This document shows positions 36,115 to 44,418 of a stretch of DNA of 64,000 bases, in pieces. This stretch comes from Ottowia oryzae (GTDB lineage: Bacteria > Pseudomonadota > Gammaproteobacteria > Burkholderiales > Burkholderiaceae_C). The stretch covers positions 992,001 to 1,056,000 of the forward strand of contig NZ_CP027666.1 of assembly GCF_003008535.1 (NCBI RefSeq), given 5' to 3'. How positions within the stretch are numbered: position 1 is the stretch's first letter; every line of letters starts with the position of its first letter. Both the position numbers and the translations under genes were made by a program. The notes below the pieces were generated by a model. It did not search any database and had not been told where the DNA came from. It was given only the letters and a program-made list of their open reading frames with translations.

Positions 36115-36753
36115 ATGAATCTCGGTCACGTTTTTTCGCAAAGCGACGCCATCGGCAAGGCCGTGGCGGTTCTGCTGCTGCTCATGTCGGTCGCCAGCTG
36201 GGTGGTCATTCTTTACAAGGCATGGATGCTGCGCCGCGCCAGCGGCGATGTGGCGCGCAGCATCAGCGCTTTCTGGCAGGCGCCGTCGCTGGCCGAGGCG
36301 GCCAGCCGCATCAGCGGCTTTGACAAAGGCCAGTTGGTGTCCCCGCTGGTCGATGCGACCCAGCACCCGGCCGGCGGCACGCTGGCGGCGGCGGGTGACC
36401 GCGCACAGCAGCTCACGCGGCTTTTGCGCGACACGCTGCACGCCATCATGGGGCGCCTGCAGTTCGGCCAGGTGCTGTTGGCCACCGTGGGCTCCATCTC
36501 GCCGTTTGTCGGGCTGCTGGGCACGGTGTGGGGCATCTACCACGCGCTGACCAGCATCGCGGGCACCAACCAGATCAGCATCGACAAGGTGGCCGGCCCG
36601 GTGGGCGAGGCCCTGATCATGACCGCCGCAGGCCTGGCGGTGGCCATCCCCGCCGTGCTGGCCTACAACTGGTTTGGCCGCACCATCGCGCGCATCGAAG
36701 CCGAGCTGGAAGGCTTCGCGCGGGATTTGCGCGAGCTGATGGTGAATCACTGA
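36115..36753 (+). CDS. exbB: MotA/TolQ/ExbB proton channel protein
   Basis: 212 residues with three hydrophobic segments (AVAVLLLLMSVASWVVILYK; a segment at about 118-138, LLATVGSISPFVGLLGTVWG; and a segment at about 160-180, LIMTAAGLAVAIPAVLAYNW). With ExbD it energises TonB or a Tol-like system by proton flow. The pair lies between dapB and leuS, with no tonB gene adjacent; whether it is ExbB or TolQ in function is inferred from size and the ExbD partner. Confidence 0.88.
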   Translation: MNLGHVFSQSDAIGKAVAVLLLLMSVASWVVILYKAWMLRRASGDVARSISAFWQAPSLAEAASRISGFDKGQLVSPLVDATQHPAGGTLAAAGDRAQQLTRLLRDTLHAIMGRLQFGQVLLATVGSISPFVGLLGTVWGIYHALTSIAGTNQISIDKVAGPVGEALIMTAAGLAVAIPAVLAYNWFGRTIARIEAELEGFARDLRELMVNH

Positions 36754-36765
36754 CCTGGATGAATT

Positions 36766-36845
36766 TGAGCTCTACGCTTCGCAAGGCGGCCGGCGCCCCC
36801 ATGGGGGGCAGCGCAACAGGCGAAGCCGTGCAGCGTGGGGGCAGG
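36766..36845. repeat. GC-rich hairpin element between exbB and exbD
   Basis: Contains GCGCCCCCATGGGGGGCAGCGC with flanking CGCTTCGC / GCGAAGCC, forming a long hairpin. It separates exbB and exbD by about 98 bases, unusually far for this pair. It resembles the multi-hairpin element after corA in composition and layout. Confidence 0.6.
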
Positions 36846-36851
36846 TGACTT

Positions 36852-37298
36852 ATGGCATTTGGAAGACTCGAACGCACCAAGGGCTCGGAGCCCATGAGCG
36901 ACATCAACGTCACGCCGCTGGTGGACGTGATGCTGGTGCTGCTGGTGATCTTCATCATCACGGCGCCGCTGCTGGCCAGCTCGATCCGGCTGGATTTGCC
37001 CAAGACCGATGCGGCCAAGCCGGGCGATCCGCCCAAGTTCGTTACCGTCGTGGTCGACAAGGCTGGCCAGGTGTTCTTCAACGATAAGCCGGTGACGCAG
37101 GCGCAGCTGACCAGCGAGCTGCAGGGCGCGGCCAAGCTCAACCCCGACACCGAAGTGCAGTTGCGTGCCGACACCACCGTGCCCTACGGCCGCGTGGTCG
37201 AGGTCATGGGCGAAGCGCAAAAGGCGGGCCTGAACCGCATCGGCTTCGTGGCTGACCCGGCCGCAGCCGCCGCGCCTGTGCCCGCTGCATCGCAGTAA
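36852..37298 (+). CDS. exbD: ExbD/TolR biopolymer transport protein
   Basis: 148 residues. Single membrane helix with the proton-carrying Asp in TPLVDVMLVLLVIFIITAP, followed by a periplasmic domain (PKFVTVVVDKAGQVFFNDKP, VQLRADTTVPYGRVVEVMGE). Works with the ExbB protein encoded upstream. ATG 36852. An upstream hairpin element may influence relative expression of the two genes. Confidence 0.92.
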   Translation: MAFGRLERTKGSEPMSDINVTPLVDVMLVLLVIFIITAPLLASSIRLDLPKTDAAKPGDPPKFVTVVVDKAGQVFFNDKPVTQAQLTSELQGAAKLNPDTEVQLRADTTVPYGRVVEVMGEAQKAGLNRIGFVADPAAAAAPVPAASQ

Positions 37299-37327
37299 GC
37301 GCCCGTTCAAGCACTCTTTAACTCCGT

Positions 37328-37392
37328 TTCAGGGTGTTTTAAGGCGCTGGCGCCCGCCCATCCAGCGCAAGAAGCTATTGTTTGAGTAGCAA
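37328..37392 (-). repeat. Dispersed palindromic repeat, copy 12
   Basis: On the minus strand: GCTACTCAAACAATAGC, TTCTTGCGC, spacer, GGGCGCCAGCGCCTTAAAAC. Between exbD and leuS. Confidence 0.82.
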
Positions 37393-37446
37393 ACGCTTGC
37401 ACGCGCCGCCCACATTTGGCTGGGCGCGCCGCCCTACAATTTGGGC

Positions 37447-40140
37447 ATGCAAGAAACCTACGACCATCGCAGCGTCGAACAGGCTGCCCAAGCCGACTGG
37501 CAAGCCCAGGACGCCTACCGCGTCAGCGAGAACCCGAACAAGAAGAAGTACTACGCGTGCTCCATGCTGCCGTACCCCAGCGGCAAGCTGCACATGGGCC
37601 ACGTGCGCAACTACACCATCAACGACATGCTGGCGCGCCAGCTGCGCATGCAGGGCTACAACGTGCTGATGCCCATGGGTTGGGACGCGTTCGGCCTGCC
37701 CGCCGAAAACGCCGCGCTCAAAAACGGCTTGCCTCCCGCCAAGTGGACGTACGAAAACATCGCCTACATGAGGGGGCAGATGCAGGCGATGGGCCTGGCC
37801 ATCGACTGGAGCCGCGAGGTCGCCACGTGCGACCCCGACTACTACCGCTGGGACCAGTGGCTGTTTTTGAAGATGCTGGAAAAAGGCATCGCCTACCGCA
37901 AGACCCAGGTGGTGAACTGGGACCCGGTGGACCAGACCGTGCTGGCCAACGAGCAGGTCATCGACGGCAAGGGCTGGCGCACCGGCGCGCCGGTGGAAAA
38001 GCGCGAGATTCCCGGCTACTACCTGAAGATCACCGATTACGCGCAAGAGCTGCTGGACCACGTCCAGATCGGCAACGACAAGGCCACGCTGACCGGCTGG
38101 CCCGACCGCGTTCGCCTGATGCAGGAAAACTGGATCGGCAAGAGCGAGGGCGTGCGCTTCGCCTTTACGCACGACATCCGTGGCAACGACGGCAACCTGA
38201 TCCAGGACGGCCGCATGTACGTGTTCACCACGCGCGCCGACACGATCATGGGCGTCACCTTCTGCGCAGTGGCGCCGGAACACCCACTGGCCACGCACGC
38301 CGCGCAGGGCAACCCGGCGCTGGCCGCCTTCATCGAAAAGTGCAAGCAAGGCGGCACGACCGAGGCCGAGCTGGCCCTGAAAGACAAGGAAGGCATGCCC
38401 ACCGGCCTGAACGTGGTGCACCCGCTGACCGGCGAAGAAGTGCCGGTGTGGGTGGGCAACTACGTGCTGATGAGCTACGGCGACGGCGCCGTCATGGGCG
38501 TGCCCGGCCATGACGAGCGCGACTTTGCCTTTGCGCTGAAGTACGACCTGCTCATCAAGCAGGTGGTGCACGTCGACGGCCAGCACTACGACTACGAACG
38601 CTGGCACGACTGGTACGCCGACAAGCAAAACGGCGTCACCATCAATTCCGACAGCCTGAGCGGCATGACCTACCAGGAGGCGGTGGACGCCGTCGCCCAT
38701 GCCCTGCAAGCCAAGGGCCTGGGTGAGAAGAAAACCACCTGGCGCCTGCGCGACTGGGGCATCAGCCGCCAGCGCTACTGGGGCACGCCGATCCCCATCA
38801 TCCACTGCGCCACCTGCGGCGCCGTGCCGGTGCCCGAAAGCGACCTGCCCGTGGTGCTGCCGCAGGATCTGGTGCCCGACGGCAGCGGCAACCCGCTGAA
38901 CAAGTGCGACGCGTTTCTGAAGGTGGACTGCCCCTGCTGCGGCCAGCCCGCGCGGCGCGAAACCGACACGATGGACACATTCATCGACTCGTCTTGGTAC
39001 TTCATGCGCTATTGCGACCCCCAGCTGGACACGGCCATGGTGGGCGAGGGCGCGCAGTACTGGATGCCGATGGACCAGTACATCGGCGGCATCGAACACG
39101 CCATCCTGCACCTGCTGTACGCCCGCTTTTGGACGAAGGTGATGCGCGACATGGGCCTGACGAAGGTGGACGAGCCCTTCACCCGCCTGCTGACGCAAGG
39201 CATGGTGCTCAACCACATCTATTCGCGCCGCACCGACAAGGGCGCCAAGGAATACTTCTGGCCCGCCGACGTCGAGCCGGTGATGGACGCCGATGGCCAC
39301 CAGGTGGGCGCCAAGCTCAACAAGGCGGTGGGCGAGCTGCCCGCCGGCACGCTGATCGACTACGAGGGCGTGGGCACCATGTCCAAGTCGAAAAACAACG
39401 GCGTGGACCCGCAAGACCTGATCCAGAAGTACGGCGCCGACACCGCGCGCCTGTACACCATGTTCACCGCCCCGCCCGAGGCCACGCTGGAGTGGAACGA
39501 CGCCGCGGTGGAAGGCAGCTACCGCTTCCTGCGCCGCGTGTGGAACTTTGGCGCCAAGCTGAATGCTATAGGTAATGTAGCTGCCAGCGCTTATCCGGCG
39601 GGCGCTGAAGGCCAGAATGTCATTGAATTTGGCAAGAGCGCCAAAACCCTGCGGCACGAAGTGCACAGCGTGCTGGGCCAGATCGACTACGACTACCAGC
39701 GCCTGCAGTACAACACCGTGGTGTCGGGCGCCATGAAGCTGCTGAACGCGCTGGAGGGCTTCAAGTCCGACGGCTCGGCGGGCGACCAGGCCGCGCTGGC
39801 CGAGGGCTTTTCCATCCTGCTGCGCGTGCTGTACCCGGCCACGCCGCACCTGGCGCATGGCCTGTGGAAGGCACTGGGCTTCGACGCCGCGCAAGGCGCG
39901 TTGCTCGACGCGCCCTGGCCGCGCCCGGACGCCGAAGCGCTCAAACTCGACGAGGTGGAGCTGATGCTGCAGGTCAACGGCAAACTGCGCGGCGCCATCC
40001 AGGTGCCGGCCTCGGCCAGCAAGGAAGAGATCGAAGCCACGGCGCTGGCCAGCGAGGCCTTTGCCAAGCACCACCCGGGTGGCGCGGTGAAGAAAGTGGT
40101 GGTCGTGCCCGGCCGGCTCGTCAACGTGGTGGTGGCCTGA
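37447..40140 (+). CDS. leuS: Leucyl-tRNA synthetase
   Basis: 897 residues. Charges tRNA-Leu. The class I signatures are the HIGH-type SGKLHMGHVRNY (about residues 42-53) and KMSKS-type GTMSKSKNNGVDP (about 640-652). The CP1 editing domain includes FTTRADTIMGVTFCAVAPEH. The anticodon-binding domain carries an in-frame copy of the dispersed repeat at about residues 706-728, making this region roughly ten residues longer than in E. coli. ATG 37447 (MQETYDHRSVEQAAQADW) is the likely start. Confidence 0.96.
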   Translation: MQETYDHRSVEQAAQADWQAQDAYRVSENPNKKKYYACSMLPYPSGKLHMGHVRNYTINDMLARQLRMQGYNVLMPMGWDAFGLPAENAALKNGLPPAKWTYENIAYMRGQMQAMGLAIDWSREVATCDPDYYRWDQWLFLKMLEKGIAYRKTQVVNWDPVDQTVLANEQVIDGKGWRTGAPVEKREIPGYYLKITDYAQELLDHVQIGNDKATLTGWPDRVRLMQENWIGKSEGVRFAFTHDIRGNDGNLIQDGRMYVFTTRADTIMGVTFCAVAPEHPLATHAAQGNPALAAFIEKCKQGGTTEAELALKDKEGMPTGLNVVHPLTGEEVPVWVGNYVLMSYGDGAVMGVPGHDERDFAFALKYDLLIKQVVHVDGQHYDYERWHDWYADKQNGVTINSDSLSGMTYQEAVDAVAHALQAKGLGEKKTTWRLRDWGISRQRYWGTPIPIIHCATCGAVPVPESDLPVVLPQDLVPDGSGNPLNKCDAFLKVDCPCCGQPARRETDTMDTFIDSSWYFMRYCDPQLDTAMVGEGAQYWMPMDQYIGGIEHAILHLLYARFWTKVMRDMGLTKVDEPFTRLLTQGMVLNHIYSRRTDKGAKEYFWPADVEPVMDADGHQVGAKLNKAVGELPAGTLIDYEGVGTMSKSKNNGVDPQDLIQKYGADTARLYTMFTAPPEATLEWNDAAVEGSYRFLRRVWNFGAKLNAIGNVAASAYPAGAEGQNVIEFGKSAKTLRHEVHSVLGQIDYDYQRLQYNTVVSGAMKLLNALEGFKSDGSAGDQAALAEGFSILLRVLYPATPHLAHGLWKALGFDAAQGALLDAPWPRPDAEALKLDEVELMLQVNGKLRGAIQVPASASKEEIEATALASEAFAKHHPGGAVKKVVVVPGRLVNVVVA
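39565..39630 (+). repeat. Dispersed palindromic repeat, copy 13, inside leuS
   Basis: Reads GCTATAGGTAATGTAGC, TGCCAGCGC, spacer, GGGCGCTGAAGGCCAGAATG. Translated as AIGNVAASAYPAGAEGQN in the anticodon-binding domain, between VWNFGAKL and the conserved LRHEVHSVLGQ segment. Confidence 0.87.
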
Positions 40141-40142
40141 GC

Positions 40143-40643
40143 ATGGCTCGCCGCCGTTCCCTGCTCACCGCCGCCCTGGCCGCGCCGCTGCTGACCGCCT
40201 GCGGCTTCGAGCTGCGCAAGCCGCCTGTCTTCGCTTTCAAGAGCATTGCGCTGGCAATGCCGGCCTCGTCGTCGCTGACGGTGGAGCTGCGCCGGCAGCT
40301 GGAAGGCACGGGCAGCCTGAAGGTCATCACCGAGGCGGCCGAGTTGCCCAAGGCCGAGGTGGTGCTGGAATCGCCCGGCGAGGTGCGCGAACGCATCGTC
40401 GTCAGCGTGAACGCGAACGGCGAGGTGCGCGAGCTGACGCTGCGCATCCGCCTGAGGTTTCGCCTGCGCACGGCCGACGGGCGCGAACTGCTGCCGATGT
40501 CTGAAATCTCGCGCCAGATCGACCAGAGCTATGCCGAATCGGCCGCGCTGTCGAAAGAGCAGGAAGGCCTGATGCTCTACCAGAACATGCAAAGCGACAT
40601 CGTGCAGCAGGTGATGCGCCGCCTGGCCACCGTGCATCTCTGA
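40143..40643 (+). CDS. lptE: LPS-assembly lipoprotein LptE
   Basis: 166 residues. Outer-membrane plug of the LptD translocon. A lipoprotein signal peptide (SLLTAALAAPLLTACGFELR, with lipobox LTAC) is followed by the RLPB domain (FKSIALAMPASSSLTVELRR, and near the end ALSKEQEGLMLYQNMQSDI). The gene starts 2 bases after the leuS stop and is followed by holA, the conserved leuS-lptE-holA operon. Confidence 0.94.
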   Translation: MARRRSLLTAALAAPLLTACGFELRKPPVFAFKSIALAMPASSSLTVELRRQLEGTGSLKVITEAAELPKAEVVLESPGEVRERIVVSVNANGEVRELTLRIRLRFRLRTADGRELLPMSEISRQIDQSYAESAALSKEQEGLMLYQNMQSDIVQQVMRRLATVHL

Positions 40644-40688
40644 TGACTGCGGCGGCCCAGGCCGCACTGAGAAAACGCCCCACATCGC

Positions 40689-41765
40689 ATGCAAGTCAAC
40701 GCAACGCAGTTGCCCGCCCATCTGGCCAAGACCCTGCGGCCGCTTTACACGCTGCACGGCGACGAGGCGCTGCTGGTCCAGGAGGTCGCCGACGCCATCC
40801 GCGAAGCCGCGCGCGCGCAGGGCTATACCGAGCGCACGGTGCACACGGTCCAGGGCGCGCATTTCGATTGGGGCACGGTGCTGGCGGCCAGTAATTCGTT
40901 GAGCCTGTTCGCCGATAAGCAGCTGGTCGAAATTCGCATTCCCTCGGGCAAGCCGGGCAAGGAAGGCAGCGCTGCGCTGCAGCAGATTGCCGACGCGGCG
41001 GCGGGCAACGACAGCACCTTGACGCTGGTCGTGCTGCCCCGGCTGGACAAGGCCACGCGCACCGGCGCCTGGTTTTCAGCGCTGGACGGCGCGGGCGCTA
41101 CGGTGCAGATCGATCCGGTCGAGCGACCGGCGCTGCCCCAGTGGATTGCGGCGCGCCTGGCCGCGCAGGGCCAGCGCGTGGCGCCGGGCGAGGCCGGCCA
41201 GACCACACTGACCTTCTTTGCCGACCGCGTGGAAGGCAACCTGCTGGCCGCCCACCAGGAAATCGTCAAGCTGGGCCTGCTGTATCCGGCTGGGGAGCTG
41301 AGCGCCGCCCAGATTGAAGCCGCGGTGTTGAACGTGGCCCGCTACGACGTGTTCAAGCTCAGCGAAGCGGTGCTGGCCGGGCGCCGCGACCGGGTGCAGC
41401 GCATGCTGGACGGCTTGCAGGCAGAAGGCGAATCGGAAGTGCTGGTGCACTACGCGCTGGCGGAAGACATTCGCGCGCTCAAGCGCGTGAAGGATGCGAT
41501 GGCCGCAGGCCGCCCGCTGCCCATGGCCCTGCGTGAGCAGCGCATCTGGGGATTGCGCGAACGCTTGTTTGAGCGGGTGTTGCCGCACCTGAGCGATTCG
41601 CAACTGGCGGGCCTGCTGCAGGCGGCGCACCAGGTGGATGGCATCGTCAAAGGTCTCAAGCACCCCGGCTGGCCGGCCCAGCCCTGGGCGGCGCTGCACC
41701 GCTTGGCGCAAAGCCTGTGCGGCGCGTGCGGTATGGCGAGCGGGCGGGTAGCCTCGCGCAGTTGA
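40689..41765 (+). CDS. holA: DNA polymerase III, delta subunit
   Basis: 358 residues. Wrench of the clamp loader that opens the beta clamp. YTLHGDEALLVQEVADAIRE, VLAASNSLSLFADKQLVEIR, FFADRVEGNLLAAHQEIVKL and the C-terminal collar segment are family landmarks. Third gene of leuS-lptE-holA. The start ATG 40689 lies 45 bases after lptE. Confidence 0.94.
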   Translation: MQVNATQLPAHLAKTLRPLYTLHGDEALLVQEVADAIREAARAQGYTERTVHTVQGAHFDWGTVLAASNSLSLFADKQLVEIRIPSGKPGKEGSAALQQIADAAAGNDSTLTLVVLPRLDKATRTGAWFSALDGAGATVQIDPVERPALPQWIAARLAAQGQRVAPGEAGQTTLTFFADRVEGNLLAAHQEIVKLGLLYPAGELSAAQIEAAVLNVARYDVFKLSEAVLAGRRDRVQRMLDGLQAEGESEVLVHYALAEDIRALKRVKDAMAAGRPLPMALREQRIWGLRERLFERVLPHLSDSQLAGLLQAAHQVDGIVKGLKHPGWPAQPWAALHRLAQSLCGACGMASGRVASRS

Positions 41766-41908
41766 GCAGCGGCGGGCATTGCGCTGCGGATCGCCCCACG
41801 CGGGTGCGGTCGGATTTCACGTCTGCCCGGTTTGTACGCAGCGCGGGCGCTGGCTGGGTAGACGGTGGGATGCGTGCGTCCTTACAATGGCAGTTCAATC
41901 CAACGCAT

Positions 41909-42103
41909 ATGGCCAAACTAGAACAGAAAACCGCCCGGCTGACGGTCTTGATCGACCCGTCCAAGAAGCGTGCGTTTGAATCCCTTTGCGCCGCGCAAGA
42001 TGTAACGCCCTCGCAAGTGGTTCGCAAACTCATTCGCGACTACCTGACCCAGCACGGCGTGCAGTGGAGTCCTGGCGACCACGATCCTGACGACGAAAGC
42101 TGA
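41909..42103 (+). CDS. Ribbon-helix-helix (CopG-like) protein
   Basis: 64 residues. ARLTVLIDPSKKRAFESLCA forms the ribbon and first helix, and VTPSQVVRKLIRDYL the second helix, giving a typical MetJ/Arc fold. A short acidic tail (GDHDPDDES) follows. Probably a small DNA-binding regulator. No toxin gene is adjacent, so it is not an obvious antitoxin. ATG at 41909 is chosen because the fold starts directly after it; the frame upstream overlaps holA sequence. Confidence 0.78.
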   Translation: MAKLEQKTARLTVLIDPSKKRAFESLCAAQDVTPSQVVRKLIRDYLTQHGVQWSPGDHDPDDES

Positions 42104-42190
42104 GGCTTTGGCAAGCGTCCAGTAGCCTGTCGCTGAGCGGCTGGCTACTTCGGTCGATCGTTTGTCCGCTGATGGCGGCGTCGGCCACAA

Positions 42191-42216
42191 AAAAGCCCCG
42201 GCACGCCGGGGCTTTT
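42191..42216. terminator. Bidirectional intrinsic terminator
   Basis: AAAAGCCCCGGC, AC, GCCGGGGCTTTT: a 12-base perfect stem between the ribbon-helix-helix gene (+) and the convergent roadblock-like gene (-). Confidence 0.9.
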
Positions 42217-42236
42217 GCTTTCCTGATCGGGGGTGA

Positions 42237-42596
42237 TCAGAAATTCATTTCCTTGTCCACGTCGGCGGTCTTGCGACGGGCCATGGCCAGGTTGGCGCGC
42301 TGCTTGTCCAGCACGTAGTAGATGAACACGCCTTCTTTGCGGGCCGAGGGACGCAGGATGTGGTACTGCTTGCCCAGGGTGATCAGGATGTCTTCGATCA
42401 CGTCGTTCAGGCCCAGCGAGCGCATGGTTTTGGTCTTGGCGCGCACCACTTCGGTGTTGCCGGCGGCGGCGACTTCCAGGTCCACACCGGTGCCGACCGA
42501 GCCCAGCATCATGCCGGAGGCGGAATCGACCACGGCGGCGCACATGGCACCGTCCAGGGTCATCAGTTCGTCGAGAGTTTGTTTGATCGTTGCCAT
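42237..42596 (-). CDS. Roadblock/LC7-like protein, hypothetical
   Basis: 119 residues. LDELMTLDGAMCAAVVDSAS, GVDLEVAAAGNTEVVRAKTK, DVIEDILITLGKQYHILRP and VFIYYVLDKQRANLAMARRK resemble the profilin-like roadblock fold seen in GTPase-regulating proteins. The assignment is from pattern only. ATG 42596 has a GGAA ribosome-binding site (AGGAACTGCCC) and starts MATIKQT. No GTPase gene is nearby. Function unknown. Confidence 0.72.
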   Translation of the reverse strand: MATIKQTLDELMTLDGAMCAAVVDSASGMMLGSVGTGVDLEVAAAGNTEVVRAKTKTMRSLGLNDVIEDILITLGKQYHILRPSARKEGVFIYYVLDKQRANLAMARRKTADVDKEMNF

Positions 42597-42917
42597 GGGC
42601 AGTTCCTTGTTCCTTGTTGGCGGGGAAGGGGTGAGACGAAATTGGCGCTGGCTGTGCATTGCAAAAGGGCGCTGCGCGGCTCGCTCAGGGGCAATGTAAT
42701 CGGGTTGCAACGGCATTTGCAATGGGTTGACCGGCATGTGCGCAGACTTGGCGTGATGGATTGCATGGTTGCGTCTTGTAACCAGCGAACTGTAGCGCGA
42801 TCGACACCCGGCCGCCACCAGGGTTCACAGAAGGCGCCTGGCTGGCCGTGGCGATATTCAATGCGCGGCGCGCATAGGGGATGGTTTCGCCCCTGGCGCC
42901 AGGCGCGGCGCGCTCAA

Positions 42918-42979
42918 GCGCTTTCACGCCAGTGGCGGATCGGCACACGCGCTTTCACGCCAGTGGCGGATCGGCACAC
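42918..42979. repeat. 31-bp tandem direct repeat, two copies
   Basis: The unit begins GCGCTTTCACGCCAGTGG and ends CGGATCGGCACAC. It occurs twice without spacing and is followed by the start of a third copy (GCGCTTT). It ends 23 bases before the proA start codon. The rest of the 406-base gap (42597-43002) shows no gene. Confidence 0.88.
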
Positions 42980-43002
42980 GCGCTTTTTTGGGACAATTGG
43001 GC

Positions 43003-44325
43003 ATGAACGCACACAACGTCGTCGAAACCATGCAGGTTCTGGGCTTGCAGGCCCGCGAAGCTTCGCGCGCCATGGCCCGCTCTGGCGCTGCCGTGCGCAA
43101 CCAGGCGCTGCGCGAGCTGGCGCGCCTGCTGCGCGAGCAGACCGATGCCCTTCAGGCACCCAACCAGCGCGATCTGGCGCGTGCGCGCGAAGCCGGCCTG
43201 GCCGAGCCGATGGTCGATCGCCTGAAGCTGACGCCCGCCATCCTGGAAACCTGCGCCGAAGGCTGCGAGCAGCTGGCAGCCATGCCAGACGTGATCGGCG
43301 ACGTTGTCTCGCTGCGCCAGCAGCCCAGCGGCATTCGCGTGGGGCAGATGCGCGTGCCCATCGGCGTGTTCGGCATGATTTACGAGAGCCGGCCCAACGT
43401 CACCATCGAGGCCGCCAGCCTCTCGATCAAAAGCGGCAACGCCTGCATCCTGCGCGGCGGCAGCGAAGCCATCGAATCGAATACCGCGCTGGCGGCGTTG
43501 GTGCAGCAGGCCCTGCAAAGCGCGGGCCTGCCGCCCGAAGCGGTGCAGTTGGTGTCCACCACCGACCGCGCTGCCGTGGGCCAGCTGATCGCCATGCCTG
43601 AATTTGTGGATGTCATCATCCCGCGCGGCGGCAAGGGCCTGATTGAGCGCATCAGCGCCGAAGCGAAAGTGCCCGTCATCAAGCACCTGGACGGCAATTG
43701 CCACACTTATGTGGACGATCCGTGCGACCTGGACCTGGCGGTGAAAGTCACCGACAACGCCAAGACCCAGAAGTACAGCCCCTGCAACGCCACCGAAAGC
43801 CTGCTGGTGGCCCGCAGCGTGGCCCCCGCTTTCTTGCCGCGCATCGGCGCCATCTTCGCGGCCAAGGGCGTAGAGATGCGCTGCGACCCCGAGGCATTGG
43901 CAATCTTGAAGGAAAAACTGCCTTCAGCGCAGGCGGGACAAGCGCAGGTAGCTACTCAAAATGTAGCAAAACTGGTTCTGGCGACCGAGCAAGATTGGTC
44001 CGAGGAATACCTCGCCCCCATCATCAGCATCAAGCTGGTTGCGGGCGTGGATGAGGCCATTGCGCACATCAACCACTATTCCAGCCACCACACCGAGGCG
44101 ATCCTGACGACCAGCCACGTACATGCCCAGCGTTTTTTGCGCGAGGTGGATTCGGCCAGCGTGATGGTGAACGCCAGCACGCGCTTCGCCGATGGTTTCG
44201 AGTTCGGCCTGGGCGCCGAAATCGGCATCAGCACCGACAAGTTCCACGCCCGCGGGCCGGTCGGGATCGAGGGACTCACTTCGCTGAAGTGGGTGGTGCT
44301 GGGCGATGGCGAAGTGCGCGGCTAG
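43003..44325 (+). CDS. proA: Gamma-glutamyl phosphate reductase
   Basis: 440 residues. Reduces glutamyl phosphate to the semialdehyde in proline synthesis. Landmarks: MRVPIGVFGMIYESRPNVT, LRGGSEAIESN, RGGKGLIERISAEAKVPVIKHLDGNCHTYV, the catalytic Cys region YSPCNATESLLV and SRVMVN-like SVMVNASTRFADGFEFGLGAEIGIST. An in-frame copy of the dispersed repeat lies at about residues 304-323. The ATG at 43003 is 23 bases after a tandem repeat. Confidence 0.95.
   Translation: MNAHNVVETMQVLGLQAREASRAMARSGAAVRNQALRELARLLREQTDALQAPNQRDLARAREAGLAEPMVDRLKLTPAILETCAEGCEQLAAMPDVIGDVVSLRQQPSGIRVGQMRVPIGVFGMIYESRPNVTIEAASLSIKSGNACILRGGSEAIESNTALAALVQQALQSAGLPPEAVQLVSTTDRAAVGQLIAMPEFVDVIIPRGGKGLIERISAEAKVPVIKHLDGNCHTYVDDPCDLDLAVKVTDNAKTQKYSPCNATESLLVARSVAPAFLPRIGAIFAAKGVEMRCDPEALAILKEKLPSAQAGQAQVATQNVAKLVLATEQDWSEEYLAPIISIKLVAGVDEAIAHINHYSSHHTEAILTTSHVHAQRFLREVDSASVMVNASTRFADGFEFGLGAEIGISTDKFHARGPVGIEGLTSLKWVVLGDGEVRG
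43912..43972 (-). repeat. Dispersed palindromic repeat, copy 14, inside proA
   Basis: On the minus strand: GCTACATTTTGAGTAGC, TACCTGCGC, spacer, TGCGCTGAAGGCAGTTTTT. Read in the coding direction it gives KLPSAQAGQAQVATQNVAK, between the catalytic Cys region and ATEQDWSEEYLAP. It is inserted in the opposite orientation to the leuS copy relative to the gene. Confidence 0.85.
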
Positions 44326-44418
44326 GCACAATGCGGGTAGGGCGCATGGCGCGCCACGGTGTTTGCGTCGGCTTTGGGCCCAGTGCGCACACCGCCATGG
44401 AAGAAAAAGGTGGATGGG

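Noticed and set aside
37375..40074. An 899-codon open frame on the minus strand across leuS
   Set aside because: Shadow of leuS; composition is His/Val/Gln-rich with no domain pattern.
41909..42103. Ribbon-helix-helix gene as part of a toxin-antitoxin pair
   Set aside because: No toxin-like frame follows or precedes it; the next gene is convergent and roadblock-like.
42918..42979. 31-bp direct repeats considered as a CRISPR remnant
   Set aside because: The units are contiguous with no spacer and no cas genes are present.
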